In this document: piece by piece, positions 55,099-64,000 of the stretch
Position numbering within the stretch: position 1 is the first letter of the stretch
How the letters are laid out: each line of letters opens with the position of its first letter
Assembly (NCBI GenBank): GCA_002007745.1
Contig: CP019882.1
Coordinates: 5,022,001-5,086,000, forward strand
DNA from: Mycolicibacterium litorale
GTDB lineage: Bacteria > Actinomycetota > Actinomycetes > Mycobacteriales > Mycobacteriaceae
Reading direction: 5' to 3'
Length of the DNA stretch: 64,000 bases
Notes under the pieces: generated by a model
Database searches by the model: none
What the model saw: the letters and a program-made list of their open reading frames with translations, nothing else
Told to the model about the DNA's origin: nothing
Made by a program: the position numbers and the translations under genes

Positions 55099-56162
55099 TC
55101 GGTGTACCCGGCGGGACCCGGCGAGTAGAACGTGGCCACGTCAGGCTCAGTCAGTTCAGCGCCCTGACGGAGTCGCTCGATGAGGTCGGGGTTGGCCAGG
55201 TAGGCGCGCCCGACGGCGGCCGCACTGATGACACCCCAGTCGGCCAGATTCTCCAGCTGGCAGAAGCTGGTCTCGACATCGCGGCCGGTGTTGAGGACGA
55301 AAGGCCCGGGCCACAACGCCCGCACCGTGCCGAACTCCGCGGAATCAGGGTTGATCAATACGTGCAGGTAGGCCAGTCCGAGCGGTGAAATGCGGTGCAG
55401 CAGAGCCTCATACGCCGAGACGGCGTCGATCTCATGGATGTCACCGGCCGGGTTTGCGGGTGAGATGCGCACACCGACCCGCGCCGCGCCGATCTCGTCG
55501 GCCACCGCTTCGATGACCTCGGCCGCCAGCCGTGCCCGGTTCTCCGCCGATCCGCCGTAGCGGTCGGTACGCCTATTGGCGCCATCGGCGAGGAATTGAT
55601 GCAAGAGATAGCCGTTGGCGGAATGGATTTCGACACCGTCCAGACCGGCATCGACGGCGCGACGAGCCGCGGCACGGAATTGTGCCACCACACCGGCGAT
55701 CTCCACGGTTTCCAGCGCGCGGGGCACCGGCAGCGGCTGCTTGCCCGACGGGGTGTGCGTGGTCATGTCGGCCGCGATCGCCGAGGGCCCCACCGATTCA
55801 GCGCCGTTGATATCGGGATGCGCCATCCGGCCGACGTGCCAGATCTGCATGTAGATCAGTCCGCCCTGGGCGTGGACGCCCGCGGCGACTTCGGCCCACT
55901 TCTCCTGGTGGGCGTCGGTGTAGATGCCCGGGGTGTTGACGTAGGCACCGTTGCCCACCTGAGAGATGGCGGTGGCTTCGGTGATGATCAGCCCTGCCGA
56001 CGCCCGCTGGGCGTAGTACTCCACTTGCAGATCACTCGGAGTGCCGTCGGCCTGGGCCCGTGACCTCGTCAGCGGCGCCATGAACAACCGGTTTCGTGCG
56101 GTGTTCGCCCCGATTGCGATCGGTTGGAACAGCGCCGAGTCATCGGTCAGCGTGAACGTCAT
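55071..56162 (-). CDS. Old Yellow Enzyme-family NADH:flavin oxidoreductase
   Basis: A 363-residue FMN enzyme. OYE signatures are NRLFMAPLTRSRAQ, AGLIITEATAIS, IYMQIWHVGRMAHPD, GVEIHSANGYLLHQF and NRRTDRYGGSAENRAR. The substrate-binding His-Asn pair is in GVEIHSANGY. It reduces activated C=C bonds using NAD(P)H. ATG 56162 was chosen because the 833-residue frame that includes the HNH gene upstream results from a frameshift. The HNH gene ends 7 bases upstream. Confidence 0.92.
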   Translation of the reverse strand: MTFTLTDDSALFQPIAIGANTARNRLFMAPLTRSRAQADGTPSDLQVEYYAQRASAGLIITEATAISQVGNGAYVNTPGIYTDAHQEKWAEVAAGVHAQGGLIYMQIWHVGRMAHPDINGAESVGPSAIAADMTTHTPSGKQPLPVPRALETVEIAGVVAQFRAAARRAVDAGLDGVEIHSANGYLLHQFLADGANRRTDRYGGSAENRARLAAEVIEAVADEIGAARVGVRISPANPAGDIHEIDAVSAYEALLHRISPLGLAYLHVLINPDSAEFGTVRALWPGPFVLNTGRDVETSFCQLENLADWGVISAAAVGRAYLANPDLIERLRQGAELTEPDVATFYSPGPAGYTDYPTLVPTA

Positions 56163-56169
56163 GCTTGCC

Positions 56170-57572
56170 TTAAGCACCGCCGGGCTCCGATTCATTCCCT
56201 GCCGGCTGCTGCCAGTCTGTGAGGAATTTCTCGGGGTGGTGGTAGGTGTTGGTGCCGGTGCCGGTGCCGGTACCGGTGCCGGGTAGGTGGAGTTGGGGTG
56301 GGGGATCCATTGGGTGTCGCCGTTGGGGAGTTTGCGGGTGCTCCAGCCGCCGGTTTCGACGAGTTGGTTGTGTTGGGGGCAGGCGAAGGTGAGGTCGTCG
56401 ATGTTGGTGTTGCCGCCGTCGGACCAGTCGGTGGTGGCGTGGTGGACGTGGGTGTTGTAGCCGGGCACGGTGCAGCCCGGGGCGGTGCAGCCGCGGTCTT
56501 TGGCGTGCAACACGATTCGCTGGTCGGCCGAGGCGATGCGTTTGGCGCGCCCGAGCCACAGGGCTTGGCCGGTGGCCTGGTCGAACACCGGTAGGTAATG
56601 GTAGGCGTGGCGGGCCAGGCGGATCACCTCGGTGATCGGCAGGATGCTGCCGCCGCCGGTGAGCCCGTGGCCGGTCTTGTCCTGCAGCTGTTGCAGAGTG
56701 GTGGAGACGATCACGGTGACCGGTAGCCCGTTGTGCTGGCCCAGTTTCGGATCACCCAGGCTCGCCCGCAGGACGGCCATCAGGGCGTCGTGTTGGCGTT
56801 GCCCGACGGTGCGGGTGTCGGCCTGGACCTGGGCCGGGTCGGGCTCCCCGTCGGTGACCGCGCTTTGATCGGCCGGGTTGCACATACCCGGGGCGGCGTA
56901 TTTGGCCAGCAACGCCTCGAGGTAGGCCCGCAGTTCGGGGGTGATCCAACCCTGGACCTGGCTCATCCCATCGAGGTGTTGGCGACCCACGTGCACGCTG
57001 CGTTTGCGGTTGCGGTCCTCATCGGTGAACACCCCGTCGGGGTTGATCGTCAGCGCCAGCCGCTCGGCGAGGCGCTGCAACTGATCGGGCCGCAACAACA
57101 CGGCGTGTTCGGCCAGGAACGCTTCGGCCTCGGCGCGAATCTCTGGGGTGATCTCCAGGGGCAGCTCGGTCAGGAACCGGCCGATCACCCGCAGGTGTTC
57201 GCGGTCCAGACGACCGTCGCGCCAGGCCGCCGCGGTGGCCGGCTGGGCCGGGGCCAGGGGTTGACCGGTCACGGTGGTGTGCGCGGTCAGCGGGTCGCTG
57301 ACCCGGGCGCGGCGGCGGGCCTCGGCCGGGGTGATCCGCAACCAGTCGGCCAGCACCTTATGCCCCGCCCCGCCAAGCTCGCTGACATCACGCTGGTGCA
57401 GCTCATAACTGAGGTCGTGGCGGATCACATCATGATGGCGGGCGGCCCGCTCACACCGAGCAGCCAGCTCCAACAGATCCCCACCGGTCAACCCGGTCAG
57501 ATCCAGCTTGCCCAAGGCAGCCAGCGCGGCATCGATCGCGCCCAACGCCTCACCCACCTCAATCGCAAGCAT
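56170..57572 (-). CDS. 13E12-type DUF222/HNH endonuclease-like protein, with one apparent frameshift
   Basis: About 467 residues: DUF222 N-terminal helical domain (to about 300) and a C-terminal HNH fold (CTAPGCTVPGYNTHVHHATTDWSDGG ... CPQHNQLVETGGW). A base appears missing in the G run 56281-56283; with it restored the chain ends PEKFLTDWQQPAG...PGGA with the family-typical NTYHHPE tail, stopping at 56170. Uncorrected, it fuses to the Old Yellow Enzyme. This family is repeated many times in mycobacterial genomes and is often tied to mobile DNA, but no transposase is adjacent. Confidence 0.85.
56252..56281. repeat. Hexanucleotide repeat in the HNH gene
   Basis: Four to five copies of ggtgcc with one ggtacc, at the point where the HNH frame breaks. 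It encodes Gly-Thr repeats in the corrected frame. Confidence 0.75.
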
Positions 57573-57671
57573 GTTCGAATCCTACGACCCCACAGTGACA
57601 AAACACCCCACCATCAACCAACCTGTGCACCAACCCGAAACTGGGGATAAGTCAGCGAGCCGCAACACGTC

Positions 57672-58700
57672 TCAGCGTGAGCGCACCTCGTCCAGGAACG
57701 TTCGGATCGTCTCCTCGGAGGCCGAAGCCGGCAGTGCGACCATGACCCGGTCGATGATTCCGTCGCACCGATGCTTCAGCGCCCCGGCCAACTGATCGAG
57801 CGGCGCGACGACGGCGAACGTGGCCAGCATCTCGTCGTCGATGAGCGTGGCCATGGTGTCCCATTGACCGTCCAGCGACAGCTGGCGCAACTCGGTCTGC
57901 AGATCGCCCCACCCGTGTAGCTCCAGTACTTTCCGGTAGGCGGGCGTGGACGCGTAGAAGGCGATCTGCTTGCGGGTACCCGCTGCCGCCGCGGCGATTT
58001 CGGCCTCGTCAGTACCGGTGACCACGAAGACCGGGGCCGATACCTCGAACCCCGCTCCGTCGCGCCCAGATTTCGCCATTCCGCGCCGCAGAGCCGGAAT
58101 CGTGACCTCGTGGAAGTATCGCTTGGTGGTGAACGCATGCGCGATCAGCCCGTCGGCGACCTCACCACACTTCTCCGTCATCAACTCCCCCACCGCGGCG
58201 ATGAGCACCGCCGGCTTCCCGTAGGCCTGATGTTCGGGCGTGAACATCGGAGTCATGAGCCGGTGACTGTAGAAATCGCCCTCGAAGCTGAGCTTGGTTC
58301 CGTCGGCCCAGCAGTCCCAAATCGCATGCAGCGCAGTGACGAACTCACCCATCCGTTGCACCGGATGCGCCCAGGGCATGCTGAACCGCTTCTCGATGTG
58401 CGGCTTGATCTGGGTGCCGAGACCCAACAACAGCCGGCCCCGGGAATACTCCTGCAGGTCCCATCCGAGGTTGGCGACGGTCATCGGGTTGCGGGCAAAG
58501 GCCACCGCGATGCCGGTGCCGAGTTCGATCTCAGCGGTGTGCTCGGCGGCGAGGGTGAGCGCAAGAAACGGGTCATGGTTGATCTCGGCCGTCCAGATGC
58601 CGTCGTAGCCGAGTCTCTCGGCCTCTCGCGCCGCGACCGCCACCCCGGCGAGCCGGCTCATCACCCCGCGATCGACCTTGAGACCGTCGATTTCACCCAT
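57672..58700 (-). CDS. LLM-class F420-dependent oxidoreductase (MSMEG_2256-like)
   Basis: A 342-residue LLM enzyme from ATG 58700 (MGEIDGLKVDRGVMSRL). Family landmarks are LGYDGIWTAEINHDPFL, GRLLLGLGTQIKPHIEKRF and GKPAVLIAAVGELMTEKCG. It resembles the group I recall as TIGR03617. It is divergent from the acyl-CoA carboxylase gene with 62 bases between, and so part of the catabolic-looking cluster. Substrate unknown. Confidence 0.88.
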   Translation of the reverse strand: MGEIDGLKVDRGVMSRLAGVAVAAREAERLGYDGIWTAEINHDPFLALTLAAEHTAEIELGTGIAVAFARNPMTVANLGWDLQEYSRGRLLLGLGTQIKPHIEKRFSMPWAHPVQRMGEFVTALHAIWDCWADGTKLSFEGDFYSHRLMTPMFTPEHQAYGKPAVLIAAVGELMTEKCGEVADGLIAHAFTTKRYFHEVTIPALRRGMAKSGRDGAGFEVSAPVFVVTGTDEAEIAAAAAGTRKQIAFYASTPAYRKVLELHGWGDLQTELRQLSLDGQWDTMATLIDDEMLATFAVVAPLDQLAGALKHRCDGIIDRVMVALPASASEETIRTFLDEVRSR

Positions 58701-58762
58701 GCCGGCCGACGCTACGGTAAGCAATTCAGCAGGGTCAACGCCGCCACGGTTAGGACGATTCG

Positions 58763-60262
58763 ATGAGCAATGCGCAGGGCTGGCAGGCCGCTCTCCACGA
58801 CCTGAACCGCCGGCGGCACCATGCGCACGCGATGGGTGGGACCGAGCGGCTCGCCACGCATCGCAGCACGGGAAAGCTGGACGCTCGCAGCCGAATCGAG
58901 TACCTCCTGGACCCGGGCACCTTTCAGGAGTTCGGCACCCTCGTCGGCGGCGAGATCGCCGCCGACGGCCTGGTCGCCGGGTCCGGTCGAGTCGACGGGA
59001 CGCCGGTCATGATCGGCGCGGAAGACTTCACGACGCTGGCAGGAACCATCGGTTCGGGGGGCAACGCCAAGCGTTATCGACTTGCCGAGCTCGCGCTGCG
59101 GAACAAGATTCCGTTGGTCATGCTGTTGGAGGGAGCCGGCTTCCGCGCCGATGTCGGTGAGCACCACGGCCGTTCTCCGGCCGACCTGATCGCCCAGGCG
59201 CGTTGTTCGGGCCAGGTGCCCACCGTGGCAGCCGTCCTCGGCCCGTCGGCCGGGCACGGTGCCCTGGTGGCACCGGTGTGCGACTTCACCATCATGAGCA
59301 GCCAGGGCGCGATCTTCACCGCCGGTCCACCGGTCGTCAAAGAAGCGACTGGAGAAGACATCTCGAAAGAAGACCTCGGCGGCCCCGATGTCGCGCTGCG
59401 CAGCGGTGTGATCCACAACGTCGCCGACACCGACGCGGGCGTGCTCGACGACATCCGCCGCTACCTCGCCTACTTTCCCGCCAGCGCGTGGTCCTATCCC
59501 CCGACCCGGCACGACGACGACACGGCCAGCCTGCGGGCGACCCCCGAACTGCTCGACATCGTGCCCCGGGACAACCGCCGCATCTATGACATGCGCACCG
59601 TTTTGGACGTGGTCTTCGATGACAAGAGCTGGCTGGAAATCCAGCCCAGGTTCGGCCCGGCGATCATCTGCGCACTGGCCCACCTGGGCGGGTATCCGGT
59701 CGCCGTCGTCGCCAACCAGCCCACCAAACTCGCCGGCTCCATTGACGCCGACGCCGCCGACAAGGCCGCTCACTTCATCTCGGTGGCTGACTCGTTCCAC
59801 CTCCCGATCGTCTTCCTGACCGACAACCCGGGCATGCTTGCGGGCAGCCGGTCCGAGCGCGACGGTGTACTGCGCAGTGGCGCGCGCATGTTCGTCGCGC
59901 AGACCACGGCCACGACGCTGAAGCTTCATCTCACGCTGCGGAAGGCCTTCGGATTCGGCTCGATGGTCATGGCCATGCTGGGATTCGACAATCAGGTGGC
60001 GACGTTCGCCTACCCGGGGGCCACCATGGGGGCGATGAGCGCGGCGGCGTTGAGCCGCGCCTCACATGCCGACGAGGACATCACACAGACGCTCGAAGGC
60101 ATGGAACTCGAGGCGTCCTTCCGCTCGGCGAGCCGCCTCGGCTTCGATGAGCTGATCTCGCCGGAGGAGACCCGCAATGCGCTGCTGCTCGCGCTGCAGC
60201 GCGGGGTCTACAGCAGACAGCAAGCCGCAAAGCCGGTGAGCCGCAACGCCATCACGCCATAG
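58763..60262 (+). CDS. Acyl-CoA carboxylase carboxyltransferase subunit (AccD-like)
   Basis: A 499-residue biotin-dependent carboxyltransferase. Motifs: SRIEYLLDPGTFQEFGTL, the CoA loop MLLEGAGFRADVGEHH, and C-terminal GFGSMVMAMLGFDNQVATFAYPGATMG. It carboxylates an acyl-CoA using carboxybiotin from a partner AccA subunit, not encoded in the window. The ATG at 58763 is clear. Its substrate may be methylcrotonyl- or propionyl-CoA-like. It overlaps the convergent LLM gene by 11 bases. Confidence 0.88.
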   Translation: MSNAQGWQAALHDLNRRRHHAHAMGGTERLATHRSTGKLDARSRIEYLLDPGTFQEFGTLVGGEIAADGLVAGSGRVDGTPVMIGAEDFTTLAGTIGSGGNAKRYRLAELALRNKIPLVMLLEGAGFRADVGEHHGRSPADLIAQARCSGQVPTVAAVLGPSAGHGALVAPVCDFTIMSSQGAIFTAGPPVVKEATGEDISKEDLGGPDVALRSGVIHNVADTDAGVLDDIRRYLAYFPASAWSYPPTRHDDDTASLRATPELLDIVPRDNRRIYDMRTVLDVVFDDKSWLEIQPRFGPAIICALAHLGGYPVAVVANQPTKLAGSIDADAADKAAHFISVADSFHLPIVFLTDNPGMLAGSRSERDGVLRSGARMFVAQTTATTLKLHLTLRKAFGFGSMVMAMLGFDNQVATFAYPGATMGAMSAAALSRASHADEDITQTLEGMELEASFRSASRLGFDELISPEETRNALLLALQRGVYSRQQAAKPVSRNAITP

Positions 60263-61304
60263 TGCGATAGGCAGCCACGATCGGCTCGAGCTCGCCAGGG
60301 GTCCCACCGTGCATGATCAAGGCGTCGGCCCCGTAGTCGAACTCCTTGCGGATGCGGTCCACGCACTGCTGCGCCGACCCGGTGGCCGACGGCTCCAGCC
60401 ACTCATCGGGTATCAACGTCGCGATGTGCTCGATCTGTTGCGTGGTGGCCTTGTGGTCGATCCCGCCACCGACCGACTGCACCACCGAGTCCGCCCGGAA
60501 CCGTTCCAGCACAGCAGGATCCCAGTCATTCGTCGCAACGAGCAGATCGCCGTAGCCCTGCAGATAGGTGGCCAGCCGCGCAACCGTCTTCTTCAACCGC
60601 AGCTCTTCGGGCAGGTGATCACCCACGGTCGCAAAACAGGACCACACCCGCACCGTGTCCGGGTCGCGACCGGCCTGCTCGGCGGCATCCTTGACCGTCT
60701 TGACGCTGCGCGCCAACGTCTCCGGAGTGAAGTAGGTGTGCAGGATGACGTCGTCGAACGCCCGCCCACCCAGCTTGAGGGTGTTGGGCCCGAATGCCAC
60801 CAGGGCCAGCCGGATATCCTCGTCGAAGTCAGGATCCAGGACCAGGATCGGGTATTTCCCCATCGGGCCGTCATGATTGAAGATCAACTCGCCGCGCCAC
60901 AACCGGCGCATCACCGCAGCGAAATCCTCCATCTGTGCGGTGGTCACCGCGGGGATGCCGAATGCGGAATAGATGGCTCCGATGCCGCGTCCGACGCCCA
61001 GGGTGAAGCGACCACCGGACAGCCGGTGCATCGTGGTCGCCCACGAGCCGGTGATCAGCGGATGACGTGTGTTGTGATTTGTTGCGGCCGTGGCGATCTG
61101 CATCCGCGTGGTGACGGCGCACGCCGCACCGACCAGTGAGGATGCCTCCTTGACGTTCCACCGTTCAGAGATGAACGCCGTGCCGAAGCCGAGTTCCTCA
61201 CCCCGCCGGGCCTCGGCCATAAGACTGGCCGGCCCCTCACCGCCGGCACCGGCCAGCAGGTAGTAACCGAGTTCATCGAGTACCGGCTGTTCAGTCATCC
61301 CCAT
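60252..61304 (-). CDS. LLM-class F420-dependent oxidoreductase (MSMEG_2249-like)
   Basis: A 350-residue LLM protein from ATG 61304 (MGMTEQPVLDELGYYLLAGAGG). Landmarks are LGFGTAFISERWNVKEASS, GRFTLGVGRGIGAIYSAFG and the C-terminal CVDRIRKEFDYGADALIMHGG. It fits the group I recall as TIGR03857. Two different LLM groups in one 6-kb stretch indicate a dedicated F420-linked pathway. Substrate unknown. Confidence 0.88.
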   Translation of the reverse strand: MGMTEQPVLDELGYYLLAGAGGEGPASLMAEARRGEELGFGTAFISERWNVKEASSLVGAACAVTTRMQIATAATNHNTRHPLITGSWATTMHRLSGGRFTLGVGRGIGAIYSAFGIPAVTTAQMEDFAAVMRRLWRGELIFNHDGPMGKYPILVLDPDFDEDIRLALVAFGPNTLKLGGRAFDDVILHTYFTPETLARSVKTVKDAAEQAGRDPDTVRVWSCFATVGDHLPEELRLKKTVARLATYLQGYGDLLVATNDWDPAVLERFRADSVVQSVGGGIDHKATTQQIEHIATLIPDEWLEPSATGSAQQCVDRIRKEFDYGADALIMHGGTPGELEPIVAAYRTMA

Positions 61305-61496
61305 ACTGCTTCGCCCCTGCCCGCTGGGTCGACCTCACGTGCCATCCGGCTCACCTGACAACCTCCCATGGCTCGACGAAGGAGGATAGTACAGCTCGGC
61401 GAGGCACCGGTTCGGTTCCGCTTCCACTCAGCGGGCCGGCCGGCTTGTCGGAGCCGGCTCGTTGCCCCCGTGGCCGGTATCCGGTGGAATCACCAT

Positions 61497-62117
61497 ATGA
61501 CGAGCAATGCCAAACTCGATGAGCAGGTGGCCCTCTTCCGCCGGGCCGGTGACCACGCGGTGTCGATGATCGCCCGGGTACCGGTCGACAGCTTCGAGAG
61601 CCCCGCGCTGGGAACCTGGACCGTTCGAATGCTGGTGGGCCACATCAGTCGCTCGTTCGTCACCGTCATCGACTACACCGCCCGCCCCGCGGCACGCCAG
61701 GACATCGCGACGAGCGCCGACTACTACCTGGCGACGGCGAACCTCGTGGATCCCGCGTCCGTCGACGAGCGTGCCGCGCGGGCCGCCGATGCACTGGGTG
61801 ACCGGCCCGCCGACGTGATCCCAGACCTGCGGGACCGCGCGGTGGCCACCGCCGGTTCGATCGGTGATCCGCTGATCCAGACGATCGCCGGGGGTATGCG
61901 ACTGTCCGACTACCTGCCCACCCGGATCTTCGAATTGGCAGTGCACAGTATCGATCTGGCGCGGGCCACCGGACAGCCGGACACGCTGCCGGCAGAGGTT
62001 GCGTTCAGTGCGCAGGCACTGGCCGCCGCGATCGCCGACCGACGCGGTGACGCCCAGACCCTGCTGCTGGCATTGACCGGCCGCGCGCCGCTGCCAGCCG
62101 GCTTTTCCGTGGTATGA
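61497..62117 (+). CDS. Maleylpyruvate-isomerase-N/DinB-like mycothiol-dependent protein
   Basis: A 206-residue four-helix DinB-type protein from ATG 61497 (MTSNAKLDEQVALFRRAGDH). The ligand histidines are in MLVGHISRSF and the FELAVHSIDLARATG segments. Such proteins in actinobacteria often use mycothiol as a cofactor. The longer open frame upstream is not used. Substrate unknown. Confidence 0.85.
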   Translation: MTSNAKLDEQVALFRRAGDHAVSMIARVPVDSFESPALGTWTVRMLVGHISRSFVTVIDYTARPAARQDIATSADYYLATANLVDPASVDERAARAADALGDRPADVIPDLRDRAVATAGSIGDPLIQTIAGGMRLSDYLPTRIFELAVHSIDLARATGQPDTLPAEVAFSAQALAAAIADRRGDAQTLLLALTGRAPLPAGFSVV

Positions 62118-62133
62118 GCTGTCGTGAGCCGCG

Positions 62134-62820
62134 CTAACCGTGCCGATCCGCGCGCCGTACCACGCCCTGCTTGATCAGGTGTTCGATCAGTGGCGTCGCT
62201 CCGGCCGCCAGATGCTGCGACATCGCCGCCCGCGCGCGTTCGGCATCGCGTGCCTGCAACGCGGCGACGATGTGCTCATGGTCGGCCACCGACACGGCCG
62301 GCCAGCCTTCGATGGTCGGGAACACCGATTCCGGTGCGTAGCGGGTGATCTGGGACATCAACTGGGCCAGTTTCGGCGAATCCGCCGCGACGTTGATGGC
62401 GCGGTGGAACTCATGGTTGAGCCGCACCGCCCGGTCGGCGTCGTCCGCGGCGTAAGCGGCCACCAGCTGGTGGTGGATCGCGGACAGGTCCTGCAGCTGT
62501 TGCTCGGTGATGTTCAGCGCGGCGCGGGCCGCCAGTTCGCCACCGACGTATGCCTGCAGGTTGGAGACGTCGGTGATGTCCCGGTCGGTGAACGGCAGCA
62601 CGGCGAAGCCGCGCCGCGGCTGCTGGTCCAGCAGACCTTCACCGCGCAGTTCAAAGAGCGCCTCCCGTACCGGGGTGACACTGATTCCGAGTTCGGCTGC
62701 CAGCTGATCCAACCGGATGTATTGACCGGCCGGATAGGTACCGTTGAAGATCCGCGTCCGCACGAAGCGGGCGACATCCTTGGCCAGCTGTGGCCGCGTC
62801 GCGAAATCCGGTGTCTCCAT
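62134..62820 (-). CDS. GntR/FadR-type (FCD) regulator
   Basis: A 228-residue FadR-subfamily protein. The winged helix is LDQLAAELGISVTPVREALFELRGEGL (about 38-64) and the FCD ligand domain has the metal histidines in NHEFHRAINVAA, IVAALQARDAERARAAM and the last MSQHLAAG. It lies 12 bases downstream of the acyl-CoA dehydrogenase gene and likely regulates this cluster in response to an organic-acid or acyl ligand. Confidence 0.92.
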   Translation of the reverse strand: METPDFATRPQLAKDVARFVRTRIFNGTYPAGQYIRLDQLAAELGISVTPVREALFELRGEGLLDQQPRRGFAVLPFTDRDITDVSNLQAYVGGELAARAALNITEQQLQDLSAIHHQLVAAYAADDADRAVRLNHEFHRAINVAADSPKLAQLMSQITRYAPESVFPTIEGWPAVSVADHEHIVAALQARDAERARAAMSQHLAAGATPLIEHLIKQGVVRRADRHG

Positions 62821-62832
62821 GTCAGTTCCGGG

Positions 62833-64000
62833 TCAAATCCGGTAATCAGCCAATAGCCGCTTGCTGATGATGCTCTTCTGAATTTCGCTGGTGCCCTCGC
62901 CGATCAGCAGGAAGGGCGCGTCCCGCATCAGCCGTTCGATCTCGTACTCCTTGGAGTAGCCGTAGCCGCCATGGACGCGGAAACTCTGTTGGGTGACCTC
63001 CGCGCAGAACTCGCTCGCCAGGTACTTCGCCATCCCGGCCGCGACGTCGTTGCGTTCACCGGAGTCCTTCAGGCGAGCGGCATTGACCATCATCAGATGC
63101 GCCGCCTCCACCTTGGTGGCCATCTCGGCCAGTTGAAAGGCGATTGCCTGATGCTCTGCGATCGGCTTGCCGAAGGTGTTGCGCTGCTGAGCATATCGGA
63201 CGGCAAGCTCGAATGCCCGGATTCCGACGCCGCACGCCCGGGCCGAGACGTTGACGCGACCGACCTCGACACCGTCCATCATCTGGAAGAAGCCCTGTCC
63301 CGGCCTGGCGCCCAGCACGTCGTCGGCGTTGGCCACATAGCCGTCGAAGATCAGTTCGGTGGTGTCGATGCCTTTGTAACCGAGCTTGTCGATCTTGCCC
63401 GGAATCGTCAGACCGGGCGCGACTTCACCGAAACCGGAGGGCTTTTCGATGAGGAACGCCGTCAGGTTGCGGTGCGGCTTATCCGCGCCTTCGTCGGTGC
63501 GGACGAGCGCGGCGACCAGCGTCGAACTGCCACCGTTGGTGAGCCACATCTTCTGGCCGGTGATGGTGTAGGTGCCATCACCGTTATCCCTGGCTCTGGT
63601 GCGGATCGCGGCGACGTCGGAACCCAGTTCGGGTTCGGACATCGAGAACGCGCCCCGGACCTCGCCGGTGGCCATCCGGGGCAGGAATCGGCGCTTCTGC
63701 TCGTCGGTGCCGTGCTGGCGGATCATGTACGCGACAATGAAGTGGGTGTTGATCACCCCGGAGATGCTCATCCAGCCGCGGGCGAGCTCCTCGACACAGA
63801 GCGCATAGGTCAGCAATGACTCGCCGAGGCCGCCGTACTCCTCGGGAATCATCAGGCCGAAAAGACCCATCTCCCGCATCTGGTCGACGATGTCCTGCGG
63901 ATAGGTGTCGGCGTGCTCGAGTTCTTGAGCGTTGGGGATGACCTCCCTGTCGACGAATTGTCTTACGGTGGAGATGATTTCGGCCTGAACCTCGCTCAGA
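62833..64000 (-). CDS. Acyl-CoA dehydrogenase, partial (5' end beyond the window)
   Basis: The reading frame is open to the right edge; the visible part begins LSEVQAEIISTVRQFVDREV, so only a short N-terminus is missing. FAD/substrate motifs are MSEPELGSDVAAIRTRAR, KMWLTNGGSSTLVAALVRTDE and the C-terminal RVHGGYGYSKEYEIERLMRDA with the base-region IGEGTSEIQKSIISKRLL. It introduces a 2,3 double bond in an acyl-CoA. It is transcribed ahead of the GntR gene, so it is probably its target. Confidence 0.94.
   Translation of the reverse strand, partial: LSEVQAEIISTVRQFVDREVIPNAQELEHADTYPQDIVDQMREMGLFGLMIPEEYGGLGESLLTYALCVEELARGWMSISGVINTHFIVAYMIRQHGTDEQKRRFLPRMATGEVRGAFSMSEPELGSDVAAIRTRARDNGDGTYTITGQKMWLTNGGSSTLVAALVRTDEGADKPHRNLTAFLIEKPSGFGEVAPGLTIPGKIDKLGYKGIDTTELIFDGYVANADDVLGARPGQGFFQMMDGVEVGRVNVSARACGVGIRAFELAVRYAQQRNTFGKPIAEHQAIAFQLAEMATKVEAAHLMMVNAARLKDSGERNDVAAGMAKYLASEFCAEVTQQSFRVHGGYGYSKEYEIERLMRDAPFLLIGEGTSEIQKSIISKRLLADYRI

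Noticed and set aside
56733..57650. 305-residue plus-strand ORF opposite the HNH gene.
   Set aside because: Shadow of the DUF222 domain; Gln/Arg/Gly-rich with no match.

Overview
The window is a high-GC actinobacterial chromosome segment that I read as Mycobacterium sensu lato, most likely a fast-growing Mycolicibacterium-type species. The evidence is the gene content (rpfA, sepH, F420-dependent LLM enzymes, a PE-PPE hydrolase, eis, mycothiol-type DinB proteins) and the gene order. From about 1.7 to 50.4 kb the order matches, from memory and without a search, the M. tuberculosis H37Rv block Rv0896 to Rv0854, read in reverse, with extra genes inserted. I see no tRNA, rRNA, CRISPR array, insertion sequence or prophage gene.

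Layout. 0-10.6 kb: an edge-truncated MarR regulator with a DHA2 exporter, citrate synthase gltA2, two tandem paralogous TetR genes, an EntS-like MFS gene, pdxH, citrate synthase citA and a giant LuxR-type ATPase regulator. 10.9-14.9 kb: a small island with a benzoylformate-decarboxylase-like enzyme, a quinone oxidoreductase and an MHS transporter. 15-28.7 kb: conserved housekeeping and envelope genes (VOC protein, deoxyribonucleotidase, fprB, an AurF-like diiron protein, serC, sepH, an RNA methyltransferase, a MarR regulator and several small membrane proteins). 28.7-33.3 kb: molybdopterin genes moaA-moaD and moaC-mog-moaE flanking rpfA. rpfA carries a c-di-AMP (ydaO-type) riboswitch leader and a CRP-like site. 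33.3-37.3 kb: an XPB/WYL-like helicase-associated protein and the XPB helicase. 37.5-50.5 kb: a PE-PPE hydrolase, fadA-fadB, a lidless Hsp70-like protein, dapC, the racemase far and two SRPBCC proteins. 50.5-57.6 kb: accessory genes (UBP zinc finger, CDF transporter, Eis acetyltransferase, a TetR/DUF2834 pair, Old Yellow Enzyme, a 13E12-type HNH protein). 57.7-64 kb: a catabolic-looking cluster with two LLM F420 enzymes, an acyl-CoA carboxyltransferase, a mycothiol-dependent-type protein, a GntR regulator and an acyl-CoA dehydrogenase cut by the right edge.

Two window-wide patterns stand out. First, eight genes need ten single-base corrections to read through. Every one is an apparent loss of one base in a C or G run, which points to uncorrected sequencing error rather than ten real mutations. 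Second, many genes have a TANNNT -10 element only 6-9 bases before the chosen start codon, the signature of leaderless mRNAs, and this supports many of the start choices. Gene and family names come from reading the protein sequences and from memory of the families; no database search was run.
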